Shown: piece by piece, positions 23,985 through 35,123 of the stretch
How positions within the stretch are numbered: the stretch's first letter is position 1
Layout of the letters: every line of letters begins with the position of its first letter
Source of the DNA: Cyathus striatus
Lineage: Eukaryota; Basidiomycota; Agaricomycetes; Agaricales; Nidulariaceae
Reading direction: 5' to 3'
DNA length: 64,000 nucleotides
Assembly (NCBI GenBank): GCA_025738555.1
Contig: JAOVFP010000005.1
Span: forward strand, 1,922,001 to 1,986,000
Position numbers and translations under genes: made by a program
Notes under the pieces: model-generated
Database searches by the model: none
What the model was told of the DNA's origin: nothing
Seen by the model: only the letters and a program-made list of their open reading frames with translations

Positions 23985-24345
23985 TTTCAGTGATTGGTTC
24001 AAATTTGCTTCCTCATTTTGTAGTGATTACTTCATTGTTGCTTCATCAGTTTGCACTATTTGTGTCATGTGTTTGCTTCATGTTTACTTCAATCTGTTGC
24101 AGAACTTGCTTCATATATTTTCTATACATGCTTCAACATTGCTTTATTCCATTGCAGTATATGTTTCATATTTGCTTCATTCCATTGTAGAAATTGCTTC
24201 ATAATTGCTTCAACCCATTGCAGTATTTGCTTTATATTTTCTTCATCCTGTTGTAGGAATTACTTCATAATTGCTTCATCCTGTTGTAGGATTTGCTTCA
24301 TGTTTGCTTCAACCTGTTGCAGAACTTGCTTTATATATTTCCTGT
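23985..24345 (-). repeat. 33-bp minisatellite encoding an 11-residue coiled-coil repeat
   Basis: Imperfect 33-bp units such as the one starting CATTCCATTGTAGAAATTGC repeat back to back, most regularly between about 24120 and 24330. Read on the minus strand each unit gives 11 residues of the type KQILQQDEAIM. The unit keeps frame, so it was probably a coding hendecad coiled coil. It is now broken by stop codons. Confidence 0.7.
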
Positions 24346-24454
24346 ACATGCTTGGGCTGAGGTTTCTTGGGTTCAACATGTCTGACAGGTGTGTGAGTTG
24401 TTTCTTCATTAGCTCATTGTTCCAGATGCATAGGCCTGACAGGTGTTTCCTCAC
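24260..24454 (-). pseudogene. Remnant of a coiled-coil protein
   Basis: Frame of 64 codons beginning MRKHLSGLCIW and running into the 11-residue repeat (KQVLQQVEANM, KQILQQDEAIM) before a stop. It may be the remains of an accessory gene of the neighbouring Harbinger element, because such elements often encode a second DNA-binding protein, but no Myb/SANT motif can be read. The frame upstream is interrupted by the solo LTR at 24611-25266. Confidence 0.35.
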
Positions 24455-24610
24455 AATGCATAGGTTGTTGCTTCAGATGCATAGGCTTGATAGGTGTGTG
24501 TATGGATGCATCATAGTTCCTGGATGTGTTGAAACTTGGAACTGGCCCATGGTATTGGCTATAATGCAGAGCACCTGATATATGTGATTGGTGAAACTGT
24601 GGAGGTGGTC

Positions 24611-25266
24611 TGTCATATCCTGTATCACCTACCTCCAGACTCCTAGTCTCTTACTTTGCCTTTTCCTTTGCTTACTCCAAACTTTGCTTATGTTCTTAAT
24701 ATTACTTATTGATTACTGTACATAGATTACTCTTGTTTCCTTCCTTTCATTCTACTGAGCTATCCCCTCAGTAATGTAGTATACATATCATAGTGAGTCA
24801 CTTATCATTCTTAAGTGCACTACTATCTGTTTCACTTTACACTGCCATATGTTCTCTGACACATTTTATTATGTTTAATTAGTTATAGTATTCATTCTAT
24901 GTATGCCTACCCTGACCATACTTCTCTGCTGGCCTTGGCCAGCAGCCTTTACTTACTCCGAGTCTCTAGTATTTAAGTAGTACTCGATTTGTACTTAGTC
25001 TTCAGTTTCGTATTGAACTATGTCCTCACCCTTTTGTCTGACTTGAGTTACACCTCTTGTCTTTCATCTCTTGTCTTCTATGAAGGGCTTGCCCTTACTC
25101 CGAAATCTAGGACCAGGAATCCCAGGGGCACAGCACATAAGCTGAAGCCGAAGTCCTACCCTCTGAGTTCTCATTCTCCACTTTCGTACTATACTCACCC
25201 TTCGCTTCTCCATAGTCACCCCTTCATTCTCCACTGCCAAGTCAGGCTAGGGGCACAGTCGTGACA
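24611..25266 (+). mobile_element. Solo LTR 1 (same family as the chromovirus LTRs)
   Basis: A 656-bp LTR starting TGTCATATCC and ending GTGACA, flanked by the perfect 5-bp target duplication TGGTC (24606-24610 and 25267-25271). It is the reverse complement of the LTR family at 28624-29274 and 36978-37641. It keeps more CpGs than the LTRs at 28.6 and 37.0 kb in places, for example ATCGAGT-type and TCGTGACA words. A TATTTAAG box lies near 24971. Confidence 0.9.
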
Positions 25267-25271
25267 TGGTC

Positions 25272-28200
25272 CAAATAAGGTATTCTAGTAATTATAAGTG
25301 CCATATTGCTTAAACATGAATGCTGTGTTGCTTACATTCATTTTTGAAGCCATTACATTCACATAGAAAGCTGAGGGCAGCTGAGAGTGGTGGCCTGGTT
25401 GTGGTACTGTATGTACTGGAGACTGAGTGTACCCTGCCATGACAGGATGTGCTGGAGTATGTTGGTTGACAATTGGAATCTTATCTGGTGGATCCATAAT
25501 GTCAAGGAACATAAAGTATAGATGACAGTTCACAAAGCAGAGTTCAGACTTGAGAGCAGCAGGAGGGGGTGAGTGGACACAAGTCTGATGCATCGGACAT
25601 GCATACCTTTTTTAGACACATAACATCGCCCCAATGTCATTCTTACCATAATTAGATACCCTAAAAGCACATAAGCAATGTTTATTTGAGCTTTATGCAT
25701 CTGGAGAGGGGTCTTGAGGCCTCTCCAGAATTCTGAATCTGTGTCAGTCTGTAAAGCTCACTAATTTGAAATATGACTTAAGCAAACTTTGGCATCATGG
25801 CACATAGCTATCTGTAACGATCTATTTGCAAAAACCTTGAATAGATCCTTATGGGAAGGTATCCAATAACATGGCTTTGATAACCTATTATTAGAATAGA
25901 CATGTGCTTAGCTTGATCACCAGCCTTACTGGTAACTATTTCCCACCAACATCAAGAATAAACTCTGACCTTAGTTTTTCTATTATTAGACACTGTTCTA
26001 CTTAGGCTAGACATGTTCCTTATTAGTGCAGATCATTCTCATGCTAGCTAACAGTCTAGGACCTCTACCTCAGCTACTAAATACAACCCATGTATATTAT
26101 ACCATTTGTAAGTAGTGCATTCTATAAGTCAAAGTGAGTCATAATGCTGCACATTGACTGTGCATTGCTGTGGCACAGTAAGACAAAAAAAAGTAAACTA
26201 AGTATGGTAGAATGACTTGAAGTGAGTCATTATGAGTCAGAATTGTGTAAGTAAATTATCATGTGTTTGGTATCAAAGGTGATACCAAATAAGTCAATGA
26301 AATAGAAAGAAAATGTATGTAAATAGTAAAGAAAAAACCATAACATCCTCAGTCTTCACCTAGAATACAGCATGGCCCTCATCCCCCACCACTGTCACAT
26401 AGACAAGATCCTGCATCTCACCAACTCCATGGACCACTCGGGAAACAGATGTGTGCACAAACTATCAGCTATATCAAATGTGACCAGCCACCTTATCAAT
26501 CATTGACAACCATTGTTTCATCATAACTATGGCTGTTTTGCAGCTGCAGTTGTAACAATTGACATTCATGCTCCACAGTGTGCATGAGATGGCAGTGTCA
26601 CAGTGCTGTGGCATCATAGTAAATAGCCTGCTAGGCAGCAAAATCTTGGTGTGTGTCAAGGCTGAGGAGAGTGTTAGAAATTGGGAGCAAGTAGCAGCAA
26701 GCAGAGTCACACAGAGATAAATAGAGAGTTTACTCAGAGAGAGATGAGACAAGGTGATGGTAGGAGAGAGAGAGATCATATATTATTTGGGGGTCTACCC
26801 AGGTATATTGATAAGACTAACTTTTAGAGAATGTTTATTTACATAGTATTAACACCACCAACAAAGAACATATATTCCAAGTTAGATTTATATTTAGTTC
26901 AAGGGTACAAGAGTTTCAAGTATAGTAAAATGAACAATGTATTTAATAGTAGATAGTGCGATTGCTTTCAGATACTTTCAGAACAGACTTTCAGATTTCA
27001 GATTTATACTCAGAATTCCAATATCAATTCAGAACATACTCTACTGTGAGAATGGAAGTACAGCCAGTGCGGTGCTTAAGGTATTCTAAAGGTATGTCTA
27101 ACTACTTATATATTTAATTACATGGCAGCGGTCTCATGCATGATGGTATAGGTAAGGTAAATAGTACATCATAATGTCCTAGTGCATCCTAATGGTCAAA
27201 GAGGTATGTCTACCCCTCCATATGAGAATCCATGAGGGCATGCACAGTTTCAGAGATACATCAAGTGCCACACCGTGCTATTAATAGGCACGCATCAAGA
27301 CAGGCACTAATACATGTGCTAATTCTGGCCAAGTACTCGGATATAACAGATACTGGTGTTTCCAGTATTGGCGCATCTGATGGCACTTCCCAATGTGCTG
27401 CAGGTAGTGCCCGGTGTGTGTTTCAAAGTCCTGGGGGCATGCGGTTTCCCACATGGTGGCAGTTTTACACAGGAGAGATGCATGGATGTTCTGGGTTATT
27501 CAAGAGACTGCACGATAGCTCTGAGTTGTGGTATCCAGTGGTACTAAGAATTATCTAGACTGAAGTATTTCCCTGACATTGTGTGATTGTCTAACTTGGT
27601 ACCATGAGCATTATTCAGGGTATGGAGAAGTATGAATACATTCCTGAGTATTATCTTTTGGGCTTTTCTTTATAGTATAGTTATCTAGTACTCATAATTT
27701 CTATAGGAATCAATAGTCCAAATAATTGTTGTTGTGTCGAATCCCTTGGTTCATATCGTGTAGATACTTTGACTGGCAGCACGGGACTCAACCCCAGCCC
27801 TTGGACTCTTCCCTTGATAGTGTTATTTGATATAGAATACTCTAGTTGGCAGCTCAGGACTCACCCCAACTCTTGGACTCTCAGACTTGATTCTCTAATT
27901 GTATTACTGGTACTTAGATGTCTATTATATTTCGAAAAATATCCCTTATATTTTACTAGGCACATCAATATATGCCAGGAAGATTGAATATACAGTGATT
28001 CATGATACAGTACAATAGAGTAGAAGTGTATTATACTATTGAATACCATACTGTATTCTGATTATATCTAATTCATTATTCTGTTTCAGCCAATGTGATT
28101 GGCTTGTTTGGCAATAGATTCAGCTGCTTTGTTAGCCAAATCTCAATGGAGAGGTTCCAAATCAGACAGGGGTGGTAAATAGCACTAGACATTGATATGG

Positions 28201-28374
28201 TTAGTATTGGAATGTAATAAAAGACCAATGAAAGATGGGACACTAATCAAATGCAAATGCATGTTTCAAAGAGGCAAACAACAGAGAGAAAGTGGACATT
28301 GATAGCAAGAGGAAAAGACACTTCAGACAAGGGTAAATTAGATCATTGTAAAGAGGTAGTATGAAATTCAACTG
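25272..28374. other. AT-rich unassigned repeat-like DNA
   Basis: No domain could be read. A minus-strand frame at 25285-25593 (Pro/His-rich, 102 codons) may be linked to the coiled-coil remnant across the solo LTR. The segment near 27750-27900 repeats at 45060-45210 (see separate entry). CpG is scarce except around 27230-27440. Confidence 0.35.
27750..27900 (+). repeat. Dispersed repeat, copy A
   Basis: Shares about 150 bp with 45060-45210. Common words include TACTTTG.CTGGCA, CAGCCCTTG.ACT and AGTTGGCA.CTCAGGACTCA. It occurs twice in the window in the same orientation. The class is unknown. Confidence 0.6.
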
Positions 28375-28618
28375 TTGGATTGGCAAGGTTGACAGCCTTG
28401 GCTGGGTTATGGGGGTGTATTATATTGGAGTGCCCCTGCCATGGTGACGAGCCTGGTAGCCCACTCAACTGGTTAAGTACCTGTTCTTGCTTGTGTATAG
28501 GCAAGGGCTGGTAGCTCAGTTGGAAGAGCGCCTAGTCATGAGTACGGGTGGTCACAGGTTCAATCCCTGTCCAGTCCAATAGTTTTAACATCAACACCTT
28601 ACACATAGGTATTATCAC
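28375..28618 (+). repeat. tRNA-derived SINE-like element, copy 1
   Basis: Holds a tRNA-like core at about 28505-28580 with an A-box (TAGCTCAGTTGG) and a B-box (GGTTCAATCCC), closing with TCCAGTCCA. Upstream is another A-box-like stretch (CCACTCAACTGGTTAAG). The anticodon arm does not fold convincingly, so a working tRNA is unlikely. The same sequence occurs reversed at 37645-37942 plus 38615-38640, on the other side of the Ty3 element. Confidence 0.6.
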
Positions 28619-28623
28619 ACATT

Positions 28624-29274
28624 TGTCATGACTGTGCCCCTAGCCTGACTTGGCGGCAGAGTATGAGAGGGTGACTACAGAGAAGTGAGGGTGAGTATGA
28701 GATGAAAGTGGAGAATGAGAACTCAGGGAGTAGGACTTCAGCTTCAGCTTATGTGCTGTGCCCCTGGGATTCCTGGTCCTGGATTTCGGAGTAAGGGCAA
28801 GCCCTTCGGAGAAGACAAAAGACGAGAAGACGAGAGATGTAACTCAAGTCAAACTGAAGGGTGAGGACATAGTTCAATATGAAACTGAAGACTAAAGTAC
28901 AAATCGAGTACTACTTAAATACTGGAGACTTGGAGTAAGTAAAGGCCAGCGGAGAAGTATGGTCAGGGTAGGCATATGTAGAATGAAGACTATAACTAAT
29001 TAAACATAATAAAACATGTCAGAGAAGTGAGTGCATATGGTGGTGTAAAGTAAAACAGATAGTGGTGCACTTAAGAATGATAAGTGACTCACTATGATAT
29101 GTATACTACAATACTGAGGGGATAACTCAGTAGAATGGAAGGAAAGGAAACAAAAGTAATCTATGTACAGTAATCAATAAGTAATATTAAGAGCATAAGC
29201 AAGGTTCAGAGTAAACAAAGGAAAAGGCGGAGTAAGGCATAGGAGTCCAGAGGTAGGCAATACGGGATATGACA
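28624..29274 (-). repeat. 3' LTR of the chromovirus
   Basis: Same family as 36978-37641. Its inner edge is followed (on the plus strand) by the complement of a polypurine tract, AAGGGGGGAATAC read on the minus strand at about 29288-29275. This places it as the 3' LTR. Confidence 0.9.
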
Positions 29275-29454
29275 GTATTCCCCCCTTAAGGCTGAGCCTC
29301 GAGGCCTGAGCACATGATCAACAATAGGCTTTTTGAAAATTGATCAGCATTTTGACATCAGGTCTGGATATATAAAGGTCAGTGGTGGTGGAGAAAGTTA
29401 AACCCATCTTTTACCCCATTACAACAACTCCTTAACACATGATCACTTTAAACA

Positions 29455-31112
29455 ATGTCTTCAAGCTCTCAATCGAACAAAGACCCTACTTGTGAGGAGA
29501 AACTTAGGTTACTCCTGCACAAACGAGCAGAGCTGGAAGCTCTCAAGAAGGAGTTGAAGGGCGAGAAGGTGGAGAAGCAGAAGGCTGAAAAGGAAGGGAC
29601 AGAGGGTGAGGTGGAAAAGAGTCAGGGCGAAACAGAGAAGGATATGATGGAGGTGGACGAAGGAGAAGAGTTAGGAGCAATATGGGAAAAGACACATGAG
29701 CAGGCTGCCATCAAGGCCAGAGTTGCACAGACCATGGCAAGGCTAACTGGTCACCCAGCAGAGGAAACGACAGAGGGGGAGGTTAGACCGGCCTTGCATC
29801 CAGAGTATGAGACAATGTTAGCAAGGTTGGGAATAATGTCATTTAGTCCAGAGTGGGTGGAAAGGTCCTTACATTACCACAGGGAGGCCGACAGCTTGGT
29901 GATGATGGTGGATGTCTCAACTCCAGTGGAGAAAGTGGTGGAGCAAGCATTGGCAGAGGTAGGGCCTATGAGGGTAGGAGTTTCAACTCCTGTAGTAGAG
30001 CCGGTGGTAACAACCACTTCACAGGTAGGTACATACATGACTGTGGAGCAGATTGCTGACCGCAAATGCACCATTCAGCAGTTGGAGGCTGAGGGCCACA
30101 CTATAACTCCAGAGGAAGAGGTGGGGAAGAGCATCCAGCAGGCGGAGAATGAGGGTGGCTCCAAGAGGAAATGCACCAGTACAAATCTGGAGGACATGAC
30201 AGAGACAATGCCAAAACTGCCCAAGAAGAAGACTACAACCCAGGCTTCCCAGTGCAAAGGGGTGAAGAGCAAGGCTCTGATCAATGATAAGGCAGTGGAA
30301 GACAATGCTAGCAGCAAGGCTAGCCAGTCTGGAAGTAAGAGTCATACCAGAACAGAGAGCCAGGCTGGTGACAAGTTCGATGTTGAGGTGGAAGAAGTGA
30401 GGACATTGGCAGAGAAGAAGGGTAAGGGTGTGGAGAAGACCAAGATGGCTGTGGAGAAGAAGGTGAAGGAGGTCCATGTATTACCCAAGGTCCCTTGCAA
30501 TGTGTGCAGCAAGTTCAACAGGGAGTGTTTGCTGGATCTCGAGTAAGTTGTCTGTTGTTCTTTCAGAGTTGTTCTGACTTTGTTCCCAGGGGAAAGAAAA
30601 TGAACCACAAGGCATGCAAGGTGTGTCAGACAAAGAAGGGGAGGTGTGACAATGATGGAATAATGTGGGGAACTGTAGTTCCAGGGAACACAGAGGAGTG
30701 GAGAATTGGTCTGGAGAAGATGAAGACTGGTGGTGTGGGGCAGGAGAAGCTGGTGGAGGAGTTGCAGATGCAACTGGCGGTGGTGAGGTTGAAGTTAGAG
30801 GTCATGGAGAAACAATTGGATGAATGGTGGACCAAGGTCAAGATGTTCGACGCCAAGTGCAAGATTCTGAGGGACCAGCTGTTCCTAGCGGAGAATGAGT
30901 GTGACAAGCTGGCACTTCAGCTCAACTCTGGGAACCCCTTATCGGACATGCTGATGGAGGCCTTGGGGAGGAATGTCAGCATGCACATGGAGTTAATGGG
31001 AATGTTGAACAGGTTGATGACAACCACACAGGCGGTAGAGGAGGGTACTCCGGTGGAGACTAATGAGTCTGGGAGTAATGAAGAGGAAGAAGAGGAGGAA
31101 GATGAAGAGTAG
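29455..31112 (+). CDS. Antisense two-exon gene in the chromovirus: coiled-coil plus Zn2Cys6-like motif
   Basis: Exon 1 is 29455-30542 and exon 2 is 30590-31112; the 47-nt intron (GTAAGT..CCCAG) joins them in frame. The product, about 535 residues, runs opposite to gag-pol and starts about 180 bp from the LTR edge, so the LTR may serve as its promoter. It has a charged coiled coil near the N-terminus (KRAELEALKKELKGEK), a low-complexity middle, and across the splice junction six cysteines spaced C-x2-C-x6-C-x13-C-x2-C-x6-C. It continues with a second coiled coil (EELQMQLAVVRLKLEVMEKQ) and an acidic tail. The cysteine spacing resembles a fungal Zn2Cys6 cluster, suggesting DNA binding. Unlike gag-pol, the frame has no stop. 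The role is unknown; regulation or protection of the element is inference. Confidence 0.7.
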
Positions 31113-31479
31113 TGTACAGTAGTCAGGGAAAAAATCATATATACTTGTTTTTTGTGGACTTAAATGATTTCTTGGTGTGAGGAGAATGAAAAGTAAGAGT
31201 GAACAGTAAGACAGAGTAAAAAGAAACACCTTAGGAGAAAACCAATGCAACTCCGTACTTCCACTCTCAGCCCACCTTGTTAAGTATGCAAAGTGACAAA
31301 TCAGCTATGCTTATTAAACATAGTGGTCATCATGCAAGCGGTGTCCGGAGAAGTGTTAATCTTCAACCTTTGGTCAAGAAGATGGATATGGATATACAAT
31401 AAACTATAACGGAGAAACAGAGATGTGAGCAGAGAAAGTCTATGTAACAGGAGTAGAAGGATTAGGCTTATCAGGATAA

Positions 31480-33030
31480 TGAGTGTGAAATTCCTCTATG
31501 AGCTCTGTAGCATGTTCTACTTTGGTGGCAGCCAATCAAGTGAGTTCTTCGTTGGTTCCTTCATAACCAGTCCATCAGACTAAGTAACGAAGAGGACATT
31601 TCTTGAACTGGTGATCAAGCTTGGAGTCGCAGATCTCACTGATCTCGAACTTGATATCTCCATCAATTTCCACAGGGGGAGGCAGAGGTATCTCTCAACC
31701 AGGGATAGTGTTTTCAACTGCAGGCTTGAGCATAGAAACATGGAATACAGGGTGTACAGCTCGGAAATTGGAAGGGAGTCTAAGGGTGTGGGAGTGGGTA
31801 CCAGTTTCAGCAATGATCTTGAAAGGACCATAATACTTTTCAGCCAATTTATTGGAAGGGCGAGTTTAGTTCCAACTTTGAACTCCGGGGCAGGCAAATG
31901 ATGGTTGTCTGCTCCGACCTGATAGCGCTTCTGAGCAAGTGCTATTTTGGCCTTAAGGTTTTCATGAAGTTCCTGAAGATCCATGGCATAGTCCCTAGCA
32001 TGAACGGAGGTAACGTCACGTTCGGGATAGACTGTAATCTGTGGATGATAACCCTTATTGGCAAAGAATGGAGTAGTATTAGTGGTTGAGCTTGGTGTAT
32101 TGTTATATGCAAACTCAGCAATGGGAAGGAGATCAGCCCAGTTGTCCTTCTGGTAATTGCAGTAAATGCGAAGGTACTGTTCTAAGACTTGGTTAATGCA
32201 TTCAGTTTGTCCATCACCTTCTGGATGATATCTGGAGGTAAAGTGTAGGTTGATGTCAAGAACCTTACCAAGAGACCGGAAGAAGTGGGAGACAAACTCC
32301 GAACCACAATCAGAGGTAACGTGGCTGGGAACACCATGCTTAGAGAATACATGCATGACAAAGAGCCTAGCAAGCCGGGCAGAGGTGATGGTGTTATGGC
32401 AAGGGATGAATATAGCTTGCTTGCTAAGGTGGTCAACAATAACTAGGATTGAATCGAACTTATCAAATCCAGAGGTGGGAAGCATTTCAATGAAGTCCAT
32501 AGAGATAGAGTTCCATGGGTGCTCCAGAATAGGGAGTTGCTTCAAGGTACCATAGGGATGGTGACACTGGTTTAGACTGTAAGCAGATGGTGCAAGACTT
32601 ACAATAGTCCTTGACATAAGTATGGAGTCCAGGCCAAGTATATTCCCATCAAATATTATCCAAGGTCTTGTTCTGACCAGGGTGTCTGGTGAGTAAATGG
32701 TCATGTTTGTACTGGACAACACAAAGGCAGAGAGAATCATCATCTGGAACATAAATCTGGTTGTCAAGGTGGAGTAAGCCATCTGAACTGACAGACCAAC
32801 AATTAGTAGGATTGCGAAGGTGGATAGATGTGACAGTGTCTTGGGGTTGGGCAGTGAGGATGTCATAGTGGAGTTGCTCAACATCCATGATAGTGCTGGC
32901 ATGGAGAACAGGATGAAGGAGTGTGGTGGCACAGATAGAGGCTATGAGCTGTTCTTGGGTAAAAACAGGGCAAAAATTGTGCAGATTAACTTTGGCATAG
33001 TCATTATTCCCCCCTTTAGGGTAGATGTCC
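31480..33030 (-). pseudogene. Chromovirus integrase with chromodomain
   Basis: The HHCC zinc region is at about 32720-32590 (LTRHPGQNKTLDNI, then YCKSCTIC). The catalytic core has SMDFIEMLP (first Asp), TSDCGSEF (second Asp; the family has SDRGSEF) and QTECINQ (Glu; the family has QTERVNQ). The two Arg to Cys changes fit C-to-T mutation. After about 31850 the frame shifts. A chromodomain can be read at about 31640-31480 (YLV*WTGYEGTNEELTWLAA), with a stop inside. Chromodomains steer integration to marked chromatin in this clade. Confidence 0.85.
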
Positions 33031-33032
33031 CA

Positions 33033-34384
33033 TCATCTAGTTAAAGCATCAGGTTTCACACCAAGTTTCCCTGGGCAGAAACGAATAACCAGACTGAACT
33101 GAGATAGGTACTCTGACCAATGAGCCTGATGGCAAGTGAGGATCTTGGTGGTGGAGAAATACTCTAAGTTTTTATGGTCAGTAACCACATCAACCAGAGT
33201 ACCAGAACCTTCCAAGTAGTGTTGCCAGACATGAAAAGCTTCAAAAATAGCCAGGAGTTCCTTATCATGGGTGTCATAATTCAGTTCAGGAGTGGTGAAA
33301 GTATGGGAATGGAATGCAATGGGGTGAATATCGCCATCATCAGTGACAATAGAGAGGATTGCTCCAAGGGCATAGTTGGAGGCATCAGTCTCTACAATGA
33401 TCTGGGCATCAGGGACCCAATGAGTGAGTACAGAGGCTGTAGTGAAGGTGTCCTTAAGTTTCTTGAACGCTGAATGGCAAGCTGGAGAAAAGTCCCATTT
33501 CAAACCCTTGTGGGTAAGATGAGTGAGAGGCACTACAATGTTGGAGTAGTGCTGGATAAAGTGCCTATAGAAGTTGGTGAACCCAAGAAATGACTGAATG
33601 TCTTTAACCTTCTTAGGTTCAGGCCAATCCCTAATGGTTTGAACTTTATTCTGGGACATAGTGAGGCTGCCCAGAGAAAGGACATAACCTAAGTACTCAA
33701 CAGATTCAGTGTGAAATTCACACTTGTCTGCCCAGGCATAGAGCCCATGTTGGCATAAATGCTTTAGAACTTCTTTAATGTGCTGTTTGTGCTCCTTGAG
33801 ACTATCAGAGTAGATTAATATATCATTGAGGTAGACTGTAACACACACATCGAGCATGTCCTTGAAGATGTCGTTCATGAAACATTGGAAAGCCGCAGGT
33901 GCATTGGTGAGTCCAAATGGCATAACTAGCCATTCAAACGAGCCATAGTGAGTGCGAAAAGTGGTCTTCCACTCATCTCCATCAGTGATGCAGACTAAGT
34001 GGTAAGCATGGTGGAGATTGATCTTGGTGTAGATTCTAGCCTTGCAAGGAGAGTCAAGGAGGTCAGAAATAAGGGGAAGGGGATATCAATTCTTTTTGGA
34101 GATTGCATTAAGCCCATGGAAATTGACACAGAGTTGAAGGGATCCATCTTTCTTCTGGACAAAGAGCACTGGTGCTCCATGTGGAGAACAAGAAGGACAG
34201 ATGAAGCCAATCCAGAGATGTTTGTTGATGAACTCTCATAGAGAGGCCAACTCAGACTGTGAGAGTGAATATACAGTGCTGACTGGAGGAGACATACCTT
34301 CCTCCAAGTTGATCTGGAGATCATAAGGGCGATGCAGAGCAAGAGTGTCTGCTCATGTTTTGCTGAAGATGTCAGTGAACTCAT
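33033..34384 (-). pseudogene. Chromovirus reverse transcriptase-RNase H
   Basis: The region from MPFGLTNAPAAFQ (33923) to PGKLGVKPDALTR carries the RT core and RNase H. The catalytic box reads VYLNDILIYS where the family has YLDD, so the first catalytic Asp is Asn (GAC to AAC type change). RNase H has ETDASNYALGA, DKELLAI and VTDHKNLEYF. The N-terminal part of RT (34384-33995) is frameshifted. The enzyme is therefore inactive by sequence. Confidence 0.85.
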
Positions 34385-34548
34385 GGTATTCCAGAGGAAT
34401 ACTAGAAAGGTCCATGGCTTCTGCAGCCATGGCAGCAGCAGAAGCTGAAACTATGGCACCGACTTGTATTCTAAACATCTGCAAGCCTGCAAGCTTACTA
34501 GCCTGGAGAAAAGCTGCAGTGTTGATGAGCAAGATACTAGGAGGTGGG

Positions 34549-35007
34549 CTATTGTCTGATGGAGGAACAGAAGACGAAGCTGGTGATGGAGGGGTTTGCA
34601 AAGAGGCAGATACCTTCAGTGCAGGTGTCAACAAAGACAGAAGATTCTCCTAGAACTGGGGTTTGGAAGCCAAGTATACATCTCTCAGTCCAGTCAATCA
34701 ACAGATTGTGTTGGGAGAGCCAGTTAAAACCTAATACCATGGAGCAGGAAGAATCAAGTGGAGTTACATAGAAATCAATATCCATGCATTCACCAGTAGA
34801 AAACGTTACAGATAATAAAATACTCTCTGTAAGTATGGAGTTAGAGGTACCATCAAATAGTTTCAGTGCAATGGGAGGGACTGGAGTTGTGGGGAGGTTT
34901 TGCTCCCTCACAAATGACGAGTCAGCAAAACAGTGGGTTGAACCAGAATCGATGAGCAAGAGAAAAGAAAGAGGCATATCCGGCACAGCTGGAGAAAACG
35001 AAGTCAA
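34549..35007 (-). pseudogene. Chromovirus aspartic protease domain
   Basis: Shows the catalytic motif LLIDSGSTHCFAD and the family element VLGFNWLSQHNLLIDW. It lies between gag and reverse transcriptase, as in Ty3 elements. The frame is open here but disconnected from gag and RT by stops. Confidence 0.8.
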
Positions 35008-35123
35008 AGGAATATTTACAGCTTGGGGATCATAAAGAGTGGATGCATTTAGTCTTATCTCCTTAGGTGCACAGGAGAGATTAACATGGCCCTCAGCCTG
35101 TGCAGAGTCACTGGAGCCACTCT

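Noticed and set aside
28505..28580. Functional tRNA gene
   Set aside because: A-box and B-box are good, but the anticodon arm does not pair properly and the sequence recurs reversed at 37.8 kb with changes, so a SINE-like element is more likely.
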